From Lysobacter capsici (GTDB lineage Bacteria > Pseudomonadota > Gammaproteobacteria > Xanthomonadales > Xanthomonadaceae), in assembly GCF_018732085.1 (NCBI RefSeq), contig NZ_CP076103.1:2356001-2420000 (forward strand): DNA of 64,000 nucleotides, in the 5' to 3' direction. Below are positions 53,569 to 61,807 of this stretch, one piece after another (within the stretch, counting starts at the first letter, position 1; every line of letters begins with the position of its first letter). The notes under the pieces were generated by a model. That model did no database searches. It was given only the letters and a program-made list of their open reading frames with translations, and was not told the origin of the DNA. The position numbers were made by a program, and so were the translations under genes.

Positions 53569-55521
53569 ATGACCGCCGCCGCGCCCGCGCCGTTCGACGG
53601 CAAGGCCTTCGTCAAGAAGCTCAGCACCGCGCCGGGCGTATACCGCATGATCGGCGCCGACGACAACGCCCTCTACGTCGGCAAGGCCGGCGCGCTGCGC
53701 AACCGGGTGTCGAGCTACTTCAACGCCACGCCCAAGTCGGCGCGGATCATGTCGATGCTGTCGCAGACCGTGCGCATGGAAGTCACGGTCACCCGCACCG
53801 AGGCCGAAGCGCTGATCCTGGAAAACCAGCTGATCAAGTCGCTCAAGCCGCGCTACAACGTGCTGCTGCGCGACGACAAGAGCTATCCCTACGTGCTGAT
53901 GACCAACGAGGCCTGGCCGCGCATCGCCATGCACCGCGGTCCGCGCGCGGTGCCGGGCCGTTACTTCGGCCCCTACGCCAGCGTCGGCGCGGTGCGCGAC
54001 ACGCTCAACCTCATGCACAAGCTGTTCCGCCTGCGCAGCTGCGAGGACAGCGTGTTCCGCAATCGCTCGCGGCCGTGCCTGCAGCACCAGATCGGCCGCT
54101 GCAGCGCGCCGTGCGTGGGCCTGGTGCCGGCGCGCGATTACGCCGAGAGCGTGCGCCGTGCCGGCCTGCTGCTCGACGGCCGCAGCGACGAGCTCACCGA
54201 CGAACTCGGCCGCGACATGGAAGCGGCCAGCGTACGCCTGGATTTCGAAGACGCCGCGCGCCTGCGCGACCTGATCACCGGCATCCGCACCTTGCAGGCG
54301 CGCCAGTACGTCGACGGCCGCGCCGCCGACCTGGACGTGCTCGCGGTGGCGATGCAGGGCGTGTCGGCCTGCGTGCTGCTGCTGGCGTTCCGCGACGGCC
54401 GCAACCTGGGCACGCGTGCGTTCTTCCCGAAGACCAACGGCAGCGACAACCCCGAGGAAGTGCTGACCGCCTTCATTTCGCAGTACTACGGCGAACAGAC
54501 GCCGCCGCGCGAGATCGTGCTCGACCGCGACCTGCCCGATCGCGAGTTGTTCGAGCAGGCGTTTTCGGCCTCCGGCGAACGCCGCGTGCAGATCAAGAGC
54601 AACGTGCGCGGCGAACGCGCCGGCTATGTCGACATGGCGCGGCGCAATGCCGAACTCTCGCTCGGCACCGAGCTGACCAGCCACGCCGCGCAGCTGGCGC
54701 GCGCGCAATCGCTGCGCGACCTGCTGCGCATGCCGGCGCTGCCGCAGCGTATCGAGTGCTTCGACATCAGCCACACCATGGGCGAGGCCACCGTGGCCTC
54801 GTGCGTGGTGTTCGACGCCGAAGGTCCGGTGCGCGGCCAGTACCGCCGCTACAACATCACCGGGATCACCGAGGGCGACGACTACGCCGCGATGAACCAG
54901 GCCATTTCCCGGCGATTCCGCCGCGCGGTCGAGGAGGACGGCGTTCTGCCCGACATCCTGCTGATCGACGGCGGCGCGGGGCAGGTGGCGCAGGCCCGCG
55001 CGGCGCTGGCCGAGCTCGGGGTCGAGGGGCTGCTCCTGGTCGGCGTCGCCAAGGGCCCGGCCCGGCGCCCCGGCGACGAGGAACTGCTGCTGCCCGACGG
55101 CCGGGTCGAGCGCCCCGGCGCCCAGTCGCCGGCGCTGCAATTGGTCCAGCAGGTTCGCGACGAGGCGCACCGTTTCGCCATTACCGGCCATCGGGGGCGT
55201 CGTCAGAAGACGCGCAACAGCAGTAGGCTGGAAGATATTCCGGGCATCGGCCCGCGTCGACGCGCTAGTCTGTTGAAGCATTTCGGCGGTCTGGGCGGCC
55301 TCAAGGGCGCCGGGATCGAGGAAATCTCCCGGGTCGAGGGCGTCAACGCGGCTTTGGCCGAGCGCATCTACGCCGCCCTGCACGGGCTGGATGCGCCCGC
55401 CGAGCCGCCCGTCGCACCCAATACCCTTCCCAAGGCCCAGGCCGCGGGCAGCAAGAACGCCGGCAACGGCCCAGCCGGCGCCGCCGAAACGGCGCCAGAT
55501 CGCAAGCGGAGTGAAGGATGA
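53569..55521 (+). CDS. uvrC: Excinuclease ABC subunit C
   Basis: Makes both incisions in nucleotide excision repair. Domains in order: GIY-YIG nuclease (GVYRMIGADDNALYVGKAGA), a cysteine cluster (SCEDSVFRNRSRPCLQHQIG then RCSAPCVG), UVR motif (FEDAARLRDLI), RNase H-like nuclease (IECFDISHTMGEATVASCVV, ILLIDGGAGQ), and tandem helix-hairpin-helix (DIPGIGPRRRASLLKHFGGL). 650 residues, with a short Ala/Pro-rich tail. The stop overlaps the pgsA start (ATGA). Confidence 0.96.
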   Translation: MTAAAPAPFDGKAFVKKLSTAPGVYRMIGADDNALYVGKAGALRNRVSSYFNATPKSARIMSMLSQTVRMEVTVTRTEAEALILENQLIKSLKPRYNVLLRDDKSYPYVLMTNEAWPRIAMHRGPRAVPGRYFGPYASVGAVRDTLNLMHKLFRLRSCEDSVFRNRSRPCLQHQIGRCSAPCVGLVPARDYAESVRRAGLLLDGRSDELTDELGRDMEAASVRLDFEDAARLRDLITGIRTLQARQYVDGRAADLDVLAVAMQGVSACVLLLAFRDGRNLGTRAFFPKTNGSDNPEEVLTAFISQYYGEQTPPREIVLDRDLPDRELFEQAFSASGERRVQIKSNVRGERAGYVDMARRNAELSLGTELTSHAAQLARAQSLRDLLRMPALPQRIECFDISHTMGEATVASCVVFDAEGPVRGQYRRYNITGITEGDDYAAMNQAISRRFRRAVEEDGVLPDILLIDGGAGQVAQARAALAELGVEGLLLVGVAKGPARRPGDEELLLPDGRVERPGAQSPALQLVQQVRDEAHRFAITGHRGRRQKTRNSSRLEDIPGIGPRRRASLLKHFGGLGGLKGAGIEEISRVEGVNAALAERIYAALHGLDAPAEPPVAPNTLPKAQAAGSKNAGNGPAGAAETAPDRKRSEG

Positions 55522-56093
55522 AGTTGACCATACCCACCATGCTGACCCTGGCGCGGATCGTCCTGATCCCGGTGCTGGTGGTGGTGTTCTTCCTCGATTA
55601 CCCCTGGACCAACTTCGCCGCCGCGTTCATCTTCGCCTTCGCCTCGGTCACCGACTGGCTCGACGGCTGGATCGCCCGCCGCTACAACCAGTATTCGGCG
55701 TTCGGCGCCTTCCTCGACCCGGTCGCCGACAAGCTGATGGTCGCCGTGGCCCTGCTGCTGATCGTGCAGAAGCACCCGACCGTGTGGATGACCCTGTGGG
55801 CCGCGGTCATCGTCGGCCGCGAAATCGCGGTGTCCGCCTTGCGCGAATGGATGGCCGAACTGGGCCAGCGCGCGGCGGTGAAGGTCGCCTCGATCGGCAA
55901 GATCAAGACCATCGTGCAGATGGTCGCGCTGGTCTGCCTGCTGTACCAGGAACCCGTGTTCGGCCTGCCGATCTTCACCCTCGGCGAGTGGCTGCTCGCC
56001 GCCGCGGCGCTGCTGACCCTGTGGTCGGGGCTGGCCTATCTGCGCGCCGCCTGGCCTATAATGCGCGCCGACGCGGACAAGCCCTCGACCTGA
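55518..56093 (+). CDS. pgsA: CDP-diacylglycerol--glycerol-3-phosphate 3-phosphatidyltransferase
   Basis: Makes phosphatidylglycerol phosphate in the inner membrane. The CDP-alcohol phosphatidyltransferase motif is DGWIARRYNQYSAFGAFLDP followed by VADK. Several hydrophobic helices; 191 residues. The uvrC-pgsA pairing with overlapping codons is widely conserved in gammaproteobacteria. Confidence 0.95.
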   Translation: MKLTIPTMLTLARIVLIPVLVVVFFLDYPWTNFAAAFIFAFASVTDWLDGWIARRYNQYSAFGAFLDPVADKLMVAVALLLIVQKHPTVWMTLWAAVIVGREIAVSALREWMAELGQRAAVKVASIGKIKTIVQMVALVCLLYQEPVFGLPIFTLGEWLLAAAALLTLWSGLAYLRAAWPIMRADADKPST

Positions 56094-56222
56094 TCGGCAA
56101 CGAAACGGTCCACGCGAACCGAGCCTTCAGCGGCGAGCAGCGCAAGCGCAAATGTCGCGTAAGGGCCTGTTTCCGGCGCATTCACGGCCGGTTTTGCGAG
56201 GGCCGGGGTGTGAAGAAAAGAG

Positions 56223-56250
56223 TTGACACTTTTCTTTCGATGCCTAAAAT
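56223..56250 (+). promoter_or_regulatory. Sigma-70 type promoter of the tRNA cluster
   Basis: TTGACA (56223-56228), a 16-base spacer and TAAAAT (56245-56250). The expected start is about seven bases before the first tRNA. This is the best consensus promoter I see in the window. Confidence 0.75.
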
Positions 56251-56263
56251 ATCGCTTCCCTCA

Positions 56264-56339
<76 letters not shown>

Positions 56340-56378
56340 GATTCCAGGCGCTTCGGCAACGAAGTCGCTTGTGGACAA

Positions 56379-56407
56379 AGCCCCCTTCGCGGGGTTTTGT
56401 TTTTTAG
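56379..56407 (+). terminator. Terminator-like hairpin after the first tRNA-Gly
   Basis: GCCCCC/GGGG short stem followed by TTTTGTTTTTT; a weak stem but a good T-run. Confidence 0.55.
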
Positions 56408-56484
56408 GACGAAGGCCGGCGATGCAGTTCGCAGGTCGACGTTGCAGTAGATGGGCAGTACCAAGTAAGGTTGCAGCAGTCATC

Positions 56485-56558
56485 GGCCGGGTGGCAGAGT
56501 GGTTATGCAGCGGACTGCAAATCCGCGTACGCCGGTTCAATTCCGACCTCGGCCTCCA
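56485..56558 (+). tRNA. tRNA-Cys (GCA), first copy
   Basis: 74 bases with CCA. Acceptor GGCCGGG/CTCGGCC (one G-T pair), anticodon arm GGACTGCAAATCC (GCA), T-loop GTTCAATTC. It differs from the copy at 56868-56941 at several sites. Confidence 0.95.
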
Positions 56559-56635
56559 ATCTCGATAGCGATGCAACACCTCGCCATCGGTAGTTTCAAA
56601 AAAGTTTTCAGTAAAAGTTTTCAGCAGTAGCTTCA

Positions 56636-56711
<76 letters not shown>

Positions 56712-56743
56712 ATTCTGCATGCGGCGCCACGCGCGGCATGACG

Positions 56744-56776
56744 ATAAACCCCGCGCAAGCGGGGTTTCGTTTTTCC
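56744..56776 (+). terminator. Terminator after the second tRNA-Gly
   Basis: AAACCCCGC/GCGGGGTTT with a GCAA loop, then CGTTTTT. Confidence 0.8.
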
Positions 56777-56867
56777 GGCGCGGCCGTCGTGGTTTACGGC
56801 CGTCCGGCAGCGTGGTGATGCGGCGCGTTGCAAGCAGGCAGCGCTGCGGTAGAGTGAGTGCGTCACC

Positions 56868-56941
56868 GGCCTGGTGGCAGATTGGTTATGCACCGGATTG
56901 CAAATCCGTAGAGATGGGTTCGATTCCCGTCCAGGCCTCCA
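56868..56941 (+). tRNA. tRNA-Cys (GCA), second copy
   Basis: 74 bases with CCA. Acceptor GGCCTGG/CCAGGCC, fully paired; anticodon arm GGATTGCAAATCC (GCA); T-arm GGGTTCGATTCCC. Confidence 0.95.
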
Positions 56942-57075
56942 TCGATACCGCACGATTGATACCGCATGACGGTCGGCGCGAGCCGGCCGTTCTTGTTTGC
57001 GCGCAAGCATGCACCGGACGATCGATCGACCTTGAGCGCGCTACCATCCGCGCATCCCACCAAGGAAGGCAACGC

Positions 57076-57414
57076 ATGGCCATCGCGAACGAACAACTGC
57101 AAGCCCACCGCTTCCTCGACGAAATGCAGCGCGACAGCTACTTCCCGCCGCATCTGGTGCAAAAAGGCCAGCAGATCCTGGTCCGGCTGTGCGAAACCAT
57201 CGAAGCGCGGCGTCCGGCCAGCCTGGACGCGCTGTATGCGCTGACCCACGCCGCGACCGACGAATTCAACGCGCTCGCCGGCGAATTCGAAGACAACGAC
57301 AGCGAAATCGAGACCGCCGCGCGCGACAACATCGGCGCCGATTTCGCCGCCATCGCCGCCGCCTACGGCTTCCAGGCCGACACCGGGGAACTGATCGCCA
57401 CGCGCGATTGGTGA
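57076..57414 (+). CDS. DUF5713 family-like protein
   Basis: A 112-residue acidic, helical cytoplasmic protein (LDEMQRDSYFPPHLVQKGQQ, AATDEFNALAGEFEDNDSEI). This fits the DUF5713 pattern, which has no known function. An AAGGAAGG Shine-Dalgarno stands before the ATG at 57076. It sits between tRNA-Cys and tRNA-Leu. Confidence 0.8.
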   Translation: MAIANEQLQAHRFLDEMQRDSYFPPHLVQKGQQILVRLCETIEARRPASLDALYALTHAATDEFNALAGEFEDNDSEIETAARDNIGADFAAIAAAYGFQADTGELIATRDW

Positions 57415-57528
57415 CCGCCGCCGGGCCCGGCCGACGCCCGGCTCCACGACCCCGCAACGCCGGCCGGGAAGGCCCGTGAGGCGCCAGCGAAACGCGGATG
57501 CGGTAAGCTGATGCGGTCACCGCATCCT

Positions 57529-57615
57529 GCCCGGATGGCGAAATCGGTAGACGCAGCGGACTTAAAATCCGCCGGGGGCAACCCCTTGCCGGTTCGAGTC
57601 CGGCTCCGGGCACCA
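57529..57615 (+). tRNA. tRNA-Leu (TAA)
   Basis: 87 bases with CCA and a long variable arm (GCCGGGGGCAACCCCTTGCC region). Acceptor GCCCGGA/TCCGGGC, anticodon loop CTTAAAA (TAA). Confidence 0.96.
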
Positions 57616-57659
57616 CGGTGCAGTTCGCACGCGTTCGCAGCAGTCCGCGGATAGCAGAC

Positions 57660-57686
57660 AAAGCCCCTGTATACGGGGCTTTTTTA
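57660..57686 (+). terminator. Terminator after tRNA-Leu
   Basis: AAGCCCC/GGGGCTT with a short loop, then a T-run. The rest of 57687-58048 shows nothing I recognise. Confidence 0.8.
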
Positions 57687-58048
57687 TTGCCCGCCGTCCG
57701 TCAGCGTCGATGACATATCGCGGTGCAAGCACATCCGGTGCACGCGCTTCGATTGTGGCGTCGCCCACGTGACCCGATGAGTTCGTAAATTTCCGAATGC
57801 TATCGCCGCTGCGGCTGTGGAGCGTCACGAGGCGCCGATGAAAAGCCCGATCGCGGGAGGGGACGCTGCGACGTGCGTGGAGTTGCACGTCGGGCAGTTG
57901 GCCAGTTCCCGCGTCTTTGAGCGTGTATCTCAGAAATCTATGCCTGCTTCAGCAAATGCACATGGATTTCAATTGGTTGAATGAGGTGCCCGACTCGGCT
58001 TGGCGGCGCTGGAACGGTAGATGGAATCCGGGCAGAACGCCTGGAGCC

Positions 58049-58633
58049 TCAGATCCAGGTGACCCGTACCGGCATGTTCGGAATGAGGCGAAAACCTGGC
58101 CGGGTTTGGAAGATGCAGGGCCCCAAGATTGCATAGAAGACGATGGCGCCGCCGTCTTCCATAAATCCGTCGATCGTGCCTGAGCCGGTGCTGCTAGGAC
58201 AATGCACATTGAGCGGAGCGGGAACGTAGACTCGAACGCCGCTGATCCTTATCGCATGAATTGGCAGCGTAAGGGTGGGGGCGTTGGAGATCGGTGGATT
58301 GGGTCCGCTGTATGCGCTCTCGGTTGTTGGCCAAGGCAAATTTTGGGGGGCGCTACCAGTGCAGGTCGCAGAGCCACTTTCCGCCATATTGGTAATGCTC
58401 CCAACGCCCCCTGACTTCCCAAAGCCGCCCGATATCGTCAGCGTCCAATTCGCGGTGCATGGCACTGAATTGCCGAGATGCTTGACTATGACTGGCCCTG
58501 TGTAGTTCACCACGCCGTTGTTGACCCAAGCGCTCCCATTCCATACCTGGAGCCGTTGTGCTGATGCCGATGTCGAAACAAACAGCGTCGCCAAGGCCAA
58601 GAGCGAAATAAGCATTCTGCTGATGCCGACCAT
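58049..58633 (-). CDS. Secreted PraB-like protein
   Basis: A 194-residue exported protein with a signal peptide ending near TSASAQ. The mature part is beta-rich, with cysteines in VPCTANWTLTISGG, SATCTGSAPQNLPW, NVHCPSSTG and GPCIFQTR. The spacing and the NLPW motif recall the PraB alkane-oxidation activator family of surface proteins, but the match is by eye and tentative. AAGGAGATCAGCGC before the ATG at 58633 is a near-ideal Shine-Dalgarno. Base composition is less GC-rich than in the rest of the window. Confidence 0.7.
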   Translation of the reverse strand: MVGISRMLISLLALATLFVSTSASAQRLQVWNGSAWVNNGVVNYTGPVIVKHLGNSVPCTANWTLTISGGFGKSGGVGSITNMAESGSATCTGSAPQNLPWPTTESAYSGPNPPISNAPTLTLPIHAIRISGVRVYVPAPLNVHCPSSTGSGTIDGFMEDGGAIVFYAILGPCIFQTRPGFRLIPNMPVRVTWI

Positions 58634-58675
58634 GCGCTGATCTCCTTGTTTACGGCGCCAACGCATTCGTTGGGC

Positions 58676-58861
58676 TCAATAGTTGACACGCAAAAGCGGG
58701 GTCGGAAACGGACCGTTCTGCGGTGCAATCGCAACGGCAATTGCTGATTTGGCGATGGGGTTGGGATTGCGTCTGCGACTTGTGTTGCAGAAGGGGTTGC
58801 CGCCACCGATCTGAGTCTCTGCGAAGGCAGACGCTGCCAAGAACGCGAAAACGGAAGACAA
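58676..58861 (-). CDS. Possible small secreted peptide
   Basis: Weak candidate of about 61 residues on the same strand as the PraB-like gene, 42 bases before its start. The N-terminal SSVFAFLAASAFAETQ looks like the end of a signal peptide, and adding upstream codons would supply a basic residue. The start (GTG 58861, or further up) is uncertain. The mature part (GGGNPFCNTSRRRNPNPIAK) resembles no family I know. It may be a decayed gene. Confidence 0.3.
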   Translation of the reverse strand: MSSVFAFLAASAFAETQIGGGNPFCNTSRRRNPNPIAKSAIAVAIAPQNGPFPTPLLRVNY

Positions 58862-59041
58862 GCCGCTGCGTTTTCAGATGGGGCGGCTGTCTTTGAAGTG
58901 ATGCCGAAGAACTCGCGCTACCGGCGAATGAACTGCCCGCGCAGCAGCGAAGAAAAGGGGTTTGGCGTTCGGAGCATTTCGGATCGGGAGGCCATCCCCT
59001 GTGCACCGATCGCACAGACGACATCGCGTCTGCGTCACTTC

Positions 59042-60193
59042 TCAGGCGGCGCTGTGTTTCTCGGGCAGCGCGTGCCGCGGCAAGTCGATGGTGAAAATGC
59101 AGCCCGAGCCCGGTTTGTTGCGGGCGCTTAGCGTCCCGCTGTTGGCTTCGACGCTGCGCCGCGCGATGGACAGTCCCAGTCCCAGTCCGCTGCGATTTTC
59201 AGCGCCCTGGGTAAACGGGAGGAACATCTCTTCCGCCAGTCCGGCAGGCAGTCCGCCGCAGTGATCCTGCACGTCGATCAATATGCGGTCGGCCAGGGCA
59301 TAGGCGTTGAGGATCACTTCGCTGTGCGGATGGGTGAACTTGAAGGCGTTCTGCAACAGATTGCCCGCGGCGGACAACAGCAGATCGCGATCCACATCCA
59401 CCGCCAGCAGCGGGTCGACCTCCGATACGGTCAGCGTGCAACCCGAGACCTGCGCTTCCAGCGATGCGGACAGCTTGAGTTCGCCGATGAAATCCGACAG
59501 CGAGAACAGATGGTGCTGAATCGGCATGCCCGCCTGCATCCGCACTTCCGCCAGCGAACGGTCGATCAGGTTGCCCAGGCCCAGCAGCGCACGGTCGAGC
59601 ACCCCGCCGGTCGCACCGGACAAACCGACGTTGCCTTCCTTGATGATCGAAAGCGCGAGCGTGGCGGTGCAGAGTTGATTGCGCAGTTCATGGGCGAAAA
59701 ATCCCAATCGCTCGTTCAAGTGCATCGCCTGCTTGTCGGCGACGACGAAATCGCGCTGGTAGCCGAACTCGGTGACCGCGCTGGCGATGGCGTTGTCCAG
59801 GCAGCGATTGAGGGTTCTGAACTCATCCACCTCGATGGCCTGGCCGCGCTCGACCGCCAGATCCGAAATAGCCTGGCAAAGATCGCCGTAGTCATGCACG
59901 ACCTGCTCGGCGGTGAAGCCATGCAGCTGCAGTTCGCGACCGTGCTGGGTCGCCGATTCGCCGATCTCGGAAAGATTGGGTTTGCCGCCGCCCGAAGGTC
60001 CGGAGACTTGCCGGCTCTGCATCGGCGTCGCGGTCGTCTCCACGATCAAGGTCTTGATCAACTGGTCGAGGAACTTGCTGATGCCATGCGCCAGTTCGTC
60101 CTCGTTGGCGCCCGGCGCGCCGCGCTGGGCCACCTTCTCGCGACAGCGAGCGATCAGCTCGGTTCGATTCGCGGTCAGGAATTGATGCATCAT
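59042..60193 (-). CDS. Soluble sensor histidine kinase
   Basis: Cytoplasmic kinase without membrane helices. The N-terminal ~150 residues look like an RsbRD/RsbU-type helical sensor domain (FLTANRTELIARCREKVAQR). The kinase core has the H-box FFAHELRNQL, the N-box AAGNLLQNAFKFTH, the G1 region VQDHCGGLP and the G2 box GLGLGLSIARR. I place the start at ATG 60193, next to a second ATG; the frame is open to 60319. About 383 residues. No response regulator gene is adjacent, so it is an orphan. Confidence 0.85.
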   Translation of the reverse strand: MMHQFLTANRTELIARCREKVAQRGAPGANEDELAHGISKFLDQLIKTLIVETTATPMQSRQVSGPSGGGKPNLSEIGESATQHGRELQLHGFTAEQVVHDYGDLCQAISDLAVERGQAIEVDEFRTLNRCLDNAIASAVTEFGYQRDFVVADKQAMHLNERLGFFAHELRNQLCTATLALSIIKEGNVGLSGATGGVLDRALLGLGNLIDRSLAEVRMQAGMPIQHHLFSLSDFIGELKLSASLEAQVSGCTLTVSEVDPLLAVDVDRDLLLSAAGNLLQNAFKFTHPHSEVILNAYALADRILIDVQDHCGGLPAGLAEEMFLPFTQGAENRSGLGLGLSIARRSVEANSGTLSARNKPGSGCIFTIDLPRHALPEKHSAA

Positions 60194-60449
60194 CCCGTGA
60201 CCATACGCTAGCCCGATGGCATGCATCGGTTCGAGCCATTCACAATGGGATTGATGGACGTTCGGCGCTTCGTGAATTGACCGCACGCGTCTGGCGCGGC
60301 GCGCTTTGTCCGGGGTCATGGATGGGGCATGCGACTGCGAAAACTTGATTTATTGCAAGGTAAATCAAGTGGATAGGGCGTTTATGCGTAGCCGGCTCGG
60401 CGCCGCGACTCCATTGCCGGCGTTTAGCTGCGGCCCGCGCGACTTACAC

Positions 60450-60477
60450 AAGCTCCGTTAACTGGGGCTTTTTGTTG
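60450..60477 (+). terminator. Weak terminator-like hairpin
   Basis: GCTCC/GGGGC with a 6-base loop and TTTTTG. No plus-strand gene ends here; it may be a leftover. 60194-60529 otherwise shows nothing. Confidence 0.3.
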
Positions 60478-60529
60478 CCTGCACCGATCGTTGTCTGATT
60501 GGCTCGATGGCGCGGCGTGCCGGCGTTTA

Positions 60530-60763
60530 TTACGGTGCGCTCGGATCGTCGGTGCCGTAGATCGTCCCTGATGCCCTGTCGCCGTACCAGCCCTTCGACA
60601 TGCGGTAGAGCGACTCGCCTTGCGGGCCGAAGACTCGCACTGTCCAGCAGTTCGCGACGCCATCGGCCTCGTCGCCATCGGGATCGGTGCCCTCCGCCGT
60701 GGCGAACGTCAGCCAATACGGAAAAGGATAGAACGTGATGGCTCGCCAGATTACATCGCTCAT
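60530..60763 (-). CDS. Hypothetical small protein
   Basis: A 77-residue, Trp/Tyr-rich acidic protein (VIWRAITFYPFPYWLTFATA, YRMSKGWYGDRASGTIYG) with no signal peptide and no family I recognise. Start codon ATG at 60763. It lies in the less GC-rich stretch after tRNA-Leu. Moderate chance of being real: the residues are plausible for a folded domain. Confidence 0.5.
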   Translation of the reverse strand: MSDVIWRAITFYPFPYWLTFATAEGTDPDGDEADGVANCWTVRVFGPQGESLYRMSKGWYGDRASGTIYGTDDPSAP

Positions 60764-61171
60764 CGTGCGCGTCGTCGGGTTTGTGGTCGAGACAGCGAGA
60801 GGATCATCGCTGTCGTTGCGACCATGATGCCATTGAGAGCCGGAATACTGCTGCGGCCATCGGGCGCAGGCCGAGTGTCTGATGTGCGGGCGCGGGACTG
60901 CGGAAGATCAGCGCTGCTCGGTCATGTTCGAAGTTTGCCAGTCCGGCACGTGTGGCTTCCAGACGTGATGCCCTGTGCGCGTGCAATCACCGGATGTTGG
61001 CGGAATTGTTTCGACGCGCGTATAGCGTCGCCGGATCGCCGCTGCACTGCCTGCCGCGTTGACACTGTCTTGAAATGTGGTGAACTTTGCATCGCCAAAG
61101 CATGCAAGGCGCCAGAGCGGATCCATCCGGAGACCTGGCGGCAAACACGGAGAAAGGCGGTGGGGAAAAGA

Positions 61172-61561
61172 ATGTACGCGAAGGCGCAGATCCATGTCGT
61201 CAAGGTGCGGGAGTACCATGGCGAAGACGATCACATGTATGACGACTTCGAAATGTATGTCGCTGCAAATGACGGCGTACATGCGGTTGAGCTTCTCAGG
61301 GCCGATGGCTTGCAGGTGATCGGAGAGGCCGGTTTTGTCGGCCAGCGCCTGGTCGTTCCTACCGGAGAGGGGCAGTTTCTGATCTTCCGGCACGACGACG
61401 AGACGGCCAATCTGGATGTTCGCGATCACGTCCTGACCCGTGTTGACGAACGAAGTGCGCAGGGCTTCTGGCTGCGGTCGAAGAACGTGGATCGAACCTC
61501 GAGGGCGGAAGATCGCTTCTGGAAGGAGATGGCGGAACACTACGCAGACGACTATCCATAG
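61172..61561 (+). CDS. Hypothetical protein
   Basis: Not recognised. 129 residues, acidic, with alternating strand and helix character (KAQIHVVKVREYHGEDDHMY, FEMYVAANDGVHAVELLRAD, GQFLIFRHDDETANLD) and an aromatic, charged end (WKEMAEHYADDY). GGGGAAAAG lies before the ATG at 61172; a GTG four codons upstream is also possible. Size and acidity would suit an immunity-type protein, but there is no direct evidence. The 408 bases before it hold no credible gene. Confidence 0.55.
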   Translation: MYAKAQIHVVKVREYHGEDDHMYDDFEMYVAANDGVHAVELLRADGLQVIGEAGFVGQRLVVPTGEGQFLIFRHDDETANLDVRDHVLTRVDERSAQGFWLRSKNVDRTSRAEDRFWKEMAEHYADDYP

Positions 61562-61807
61562 CCGGGGATGACGGCCTGCAAAAAGAACCTCGTCCAGGTT
61601 GCGGGCTCGATTGCGCCCCCGGACACCGAGATGGATTGCCTGACGCTTGAACAACCCGTCAATTCGCGACGACGTCCGGCCTGTTCATGCCCGATCCGAT
61701 GAAGCATCCGGCATGAAGTGGTCATTCCCCTAGGGCGGCCCCCAGTTGTTTCGGCCCGGGACACGGTTAGAGTCGATACGATCTTGAATGCTGTGGGGTC
61801 TGGGGCC

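Noticed and set aside
57917..58183. An 88-residue plus-strand frame starting MSVYLRNLCLL
   Set aside because: More than half lies antisense to the PraB-like gene, which has a far better ribosome site and signal peptide.
57529..61807. A prophage or integrative element after tRNA-Leu
   Set aside because: No integrase, phage gene or duplicated tRNA end is visible, so only an eroded island can be suggested.
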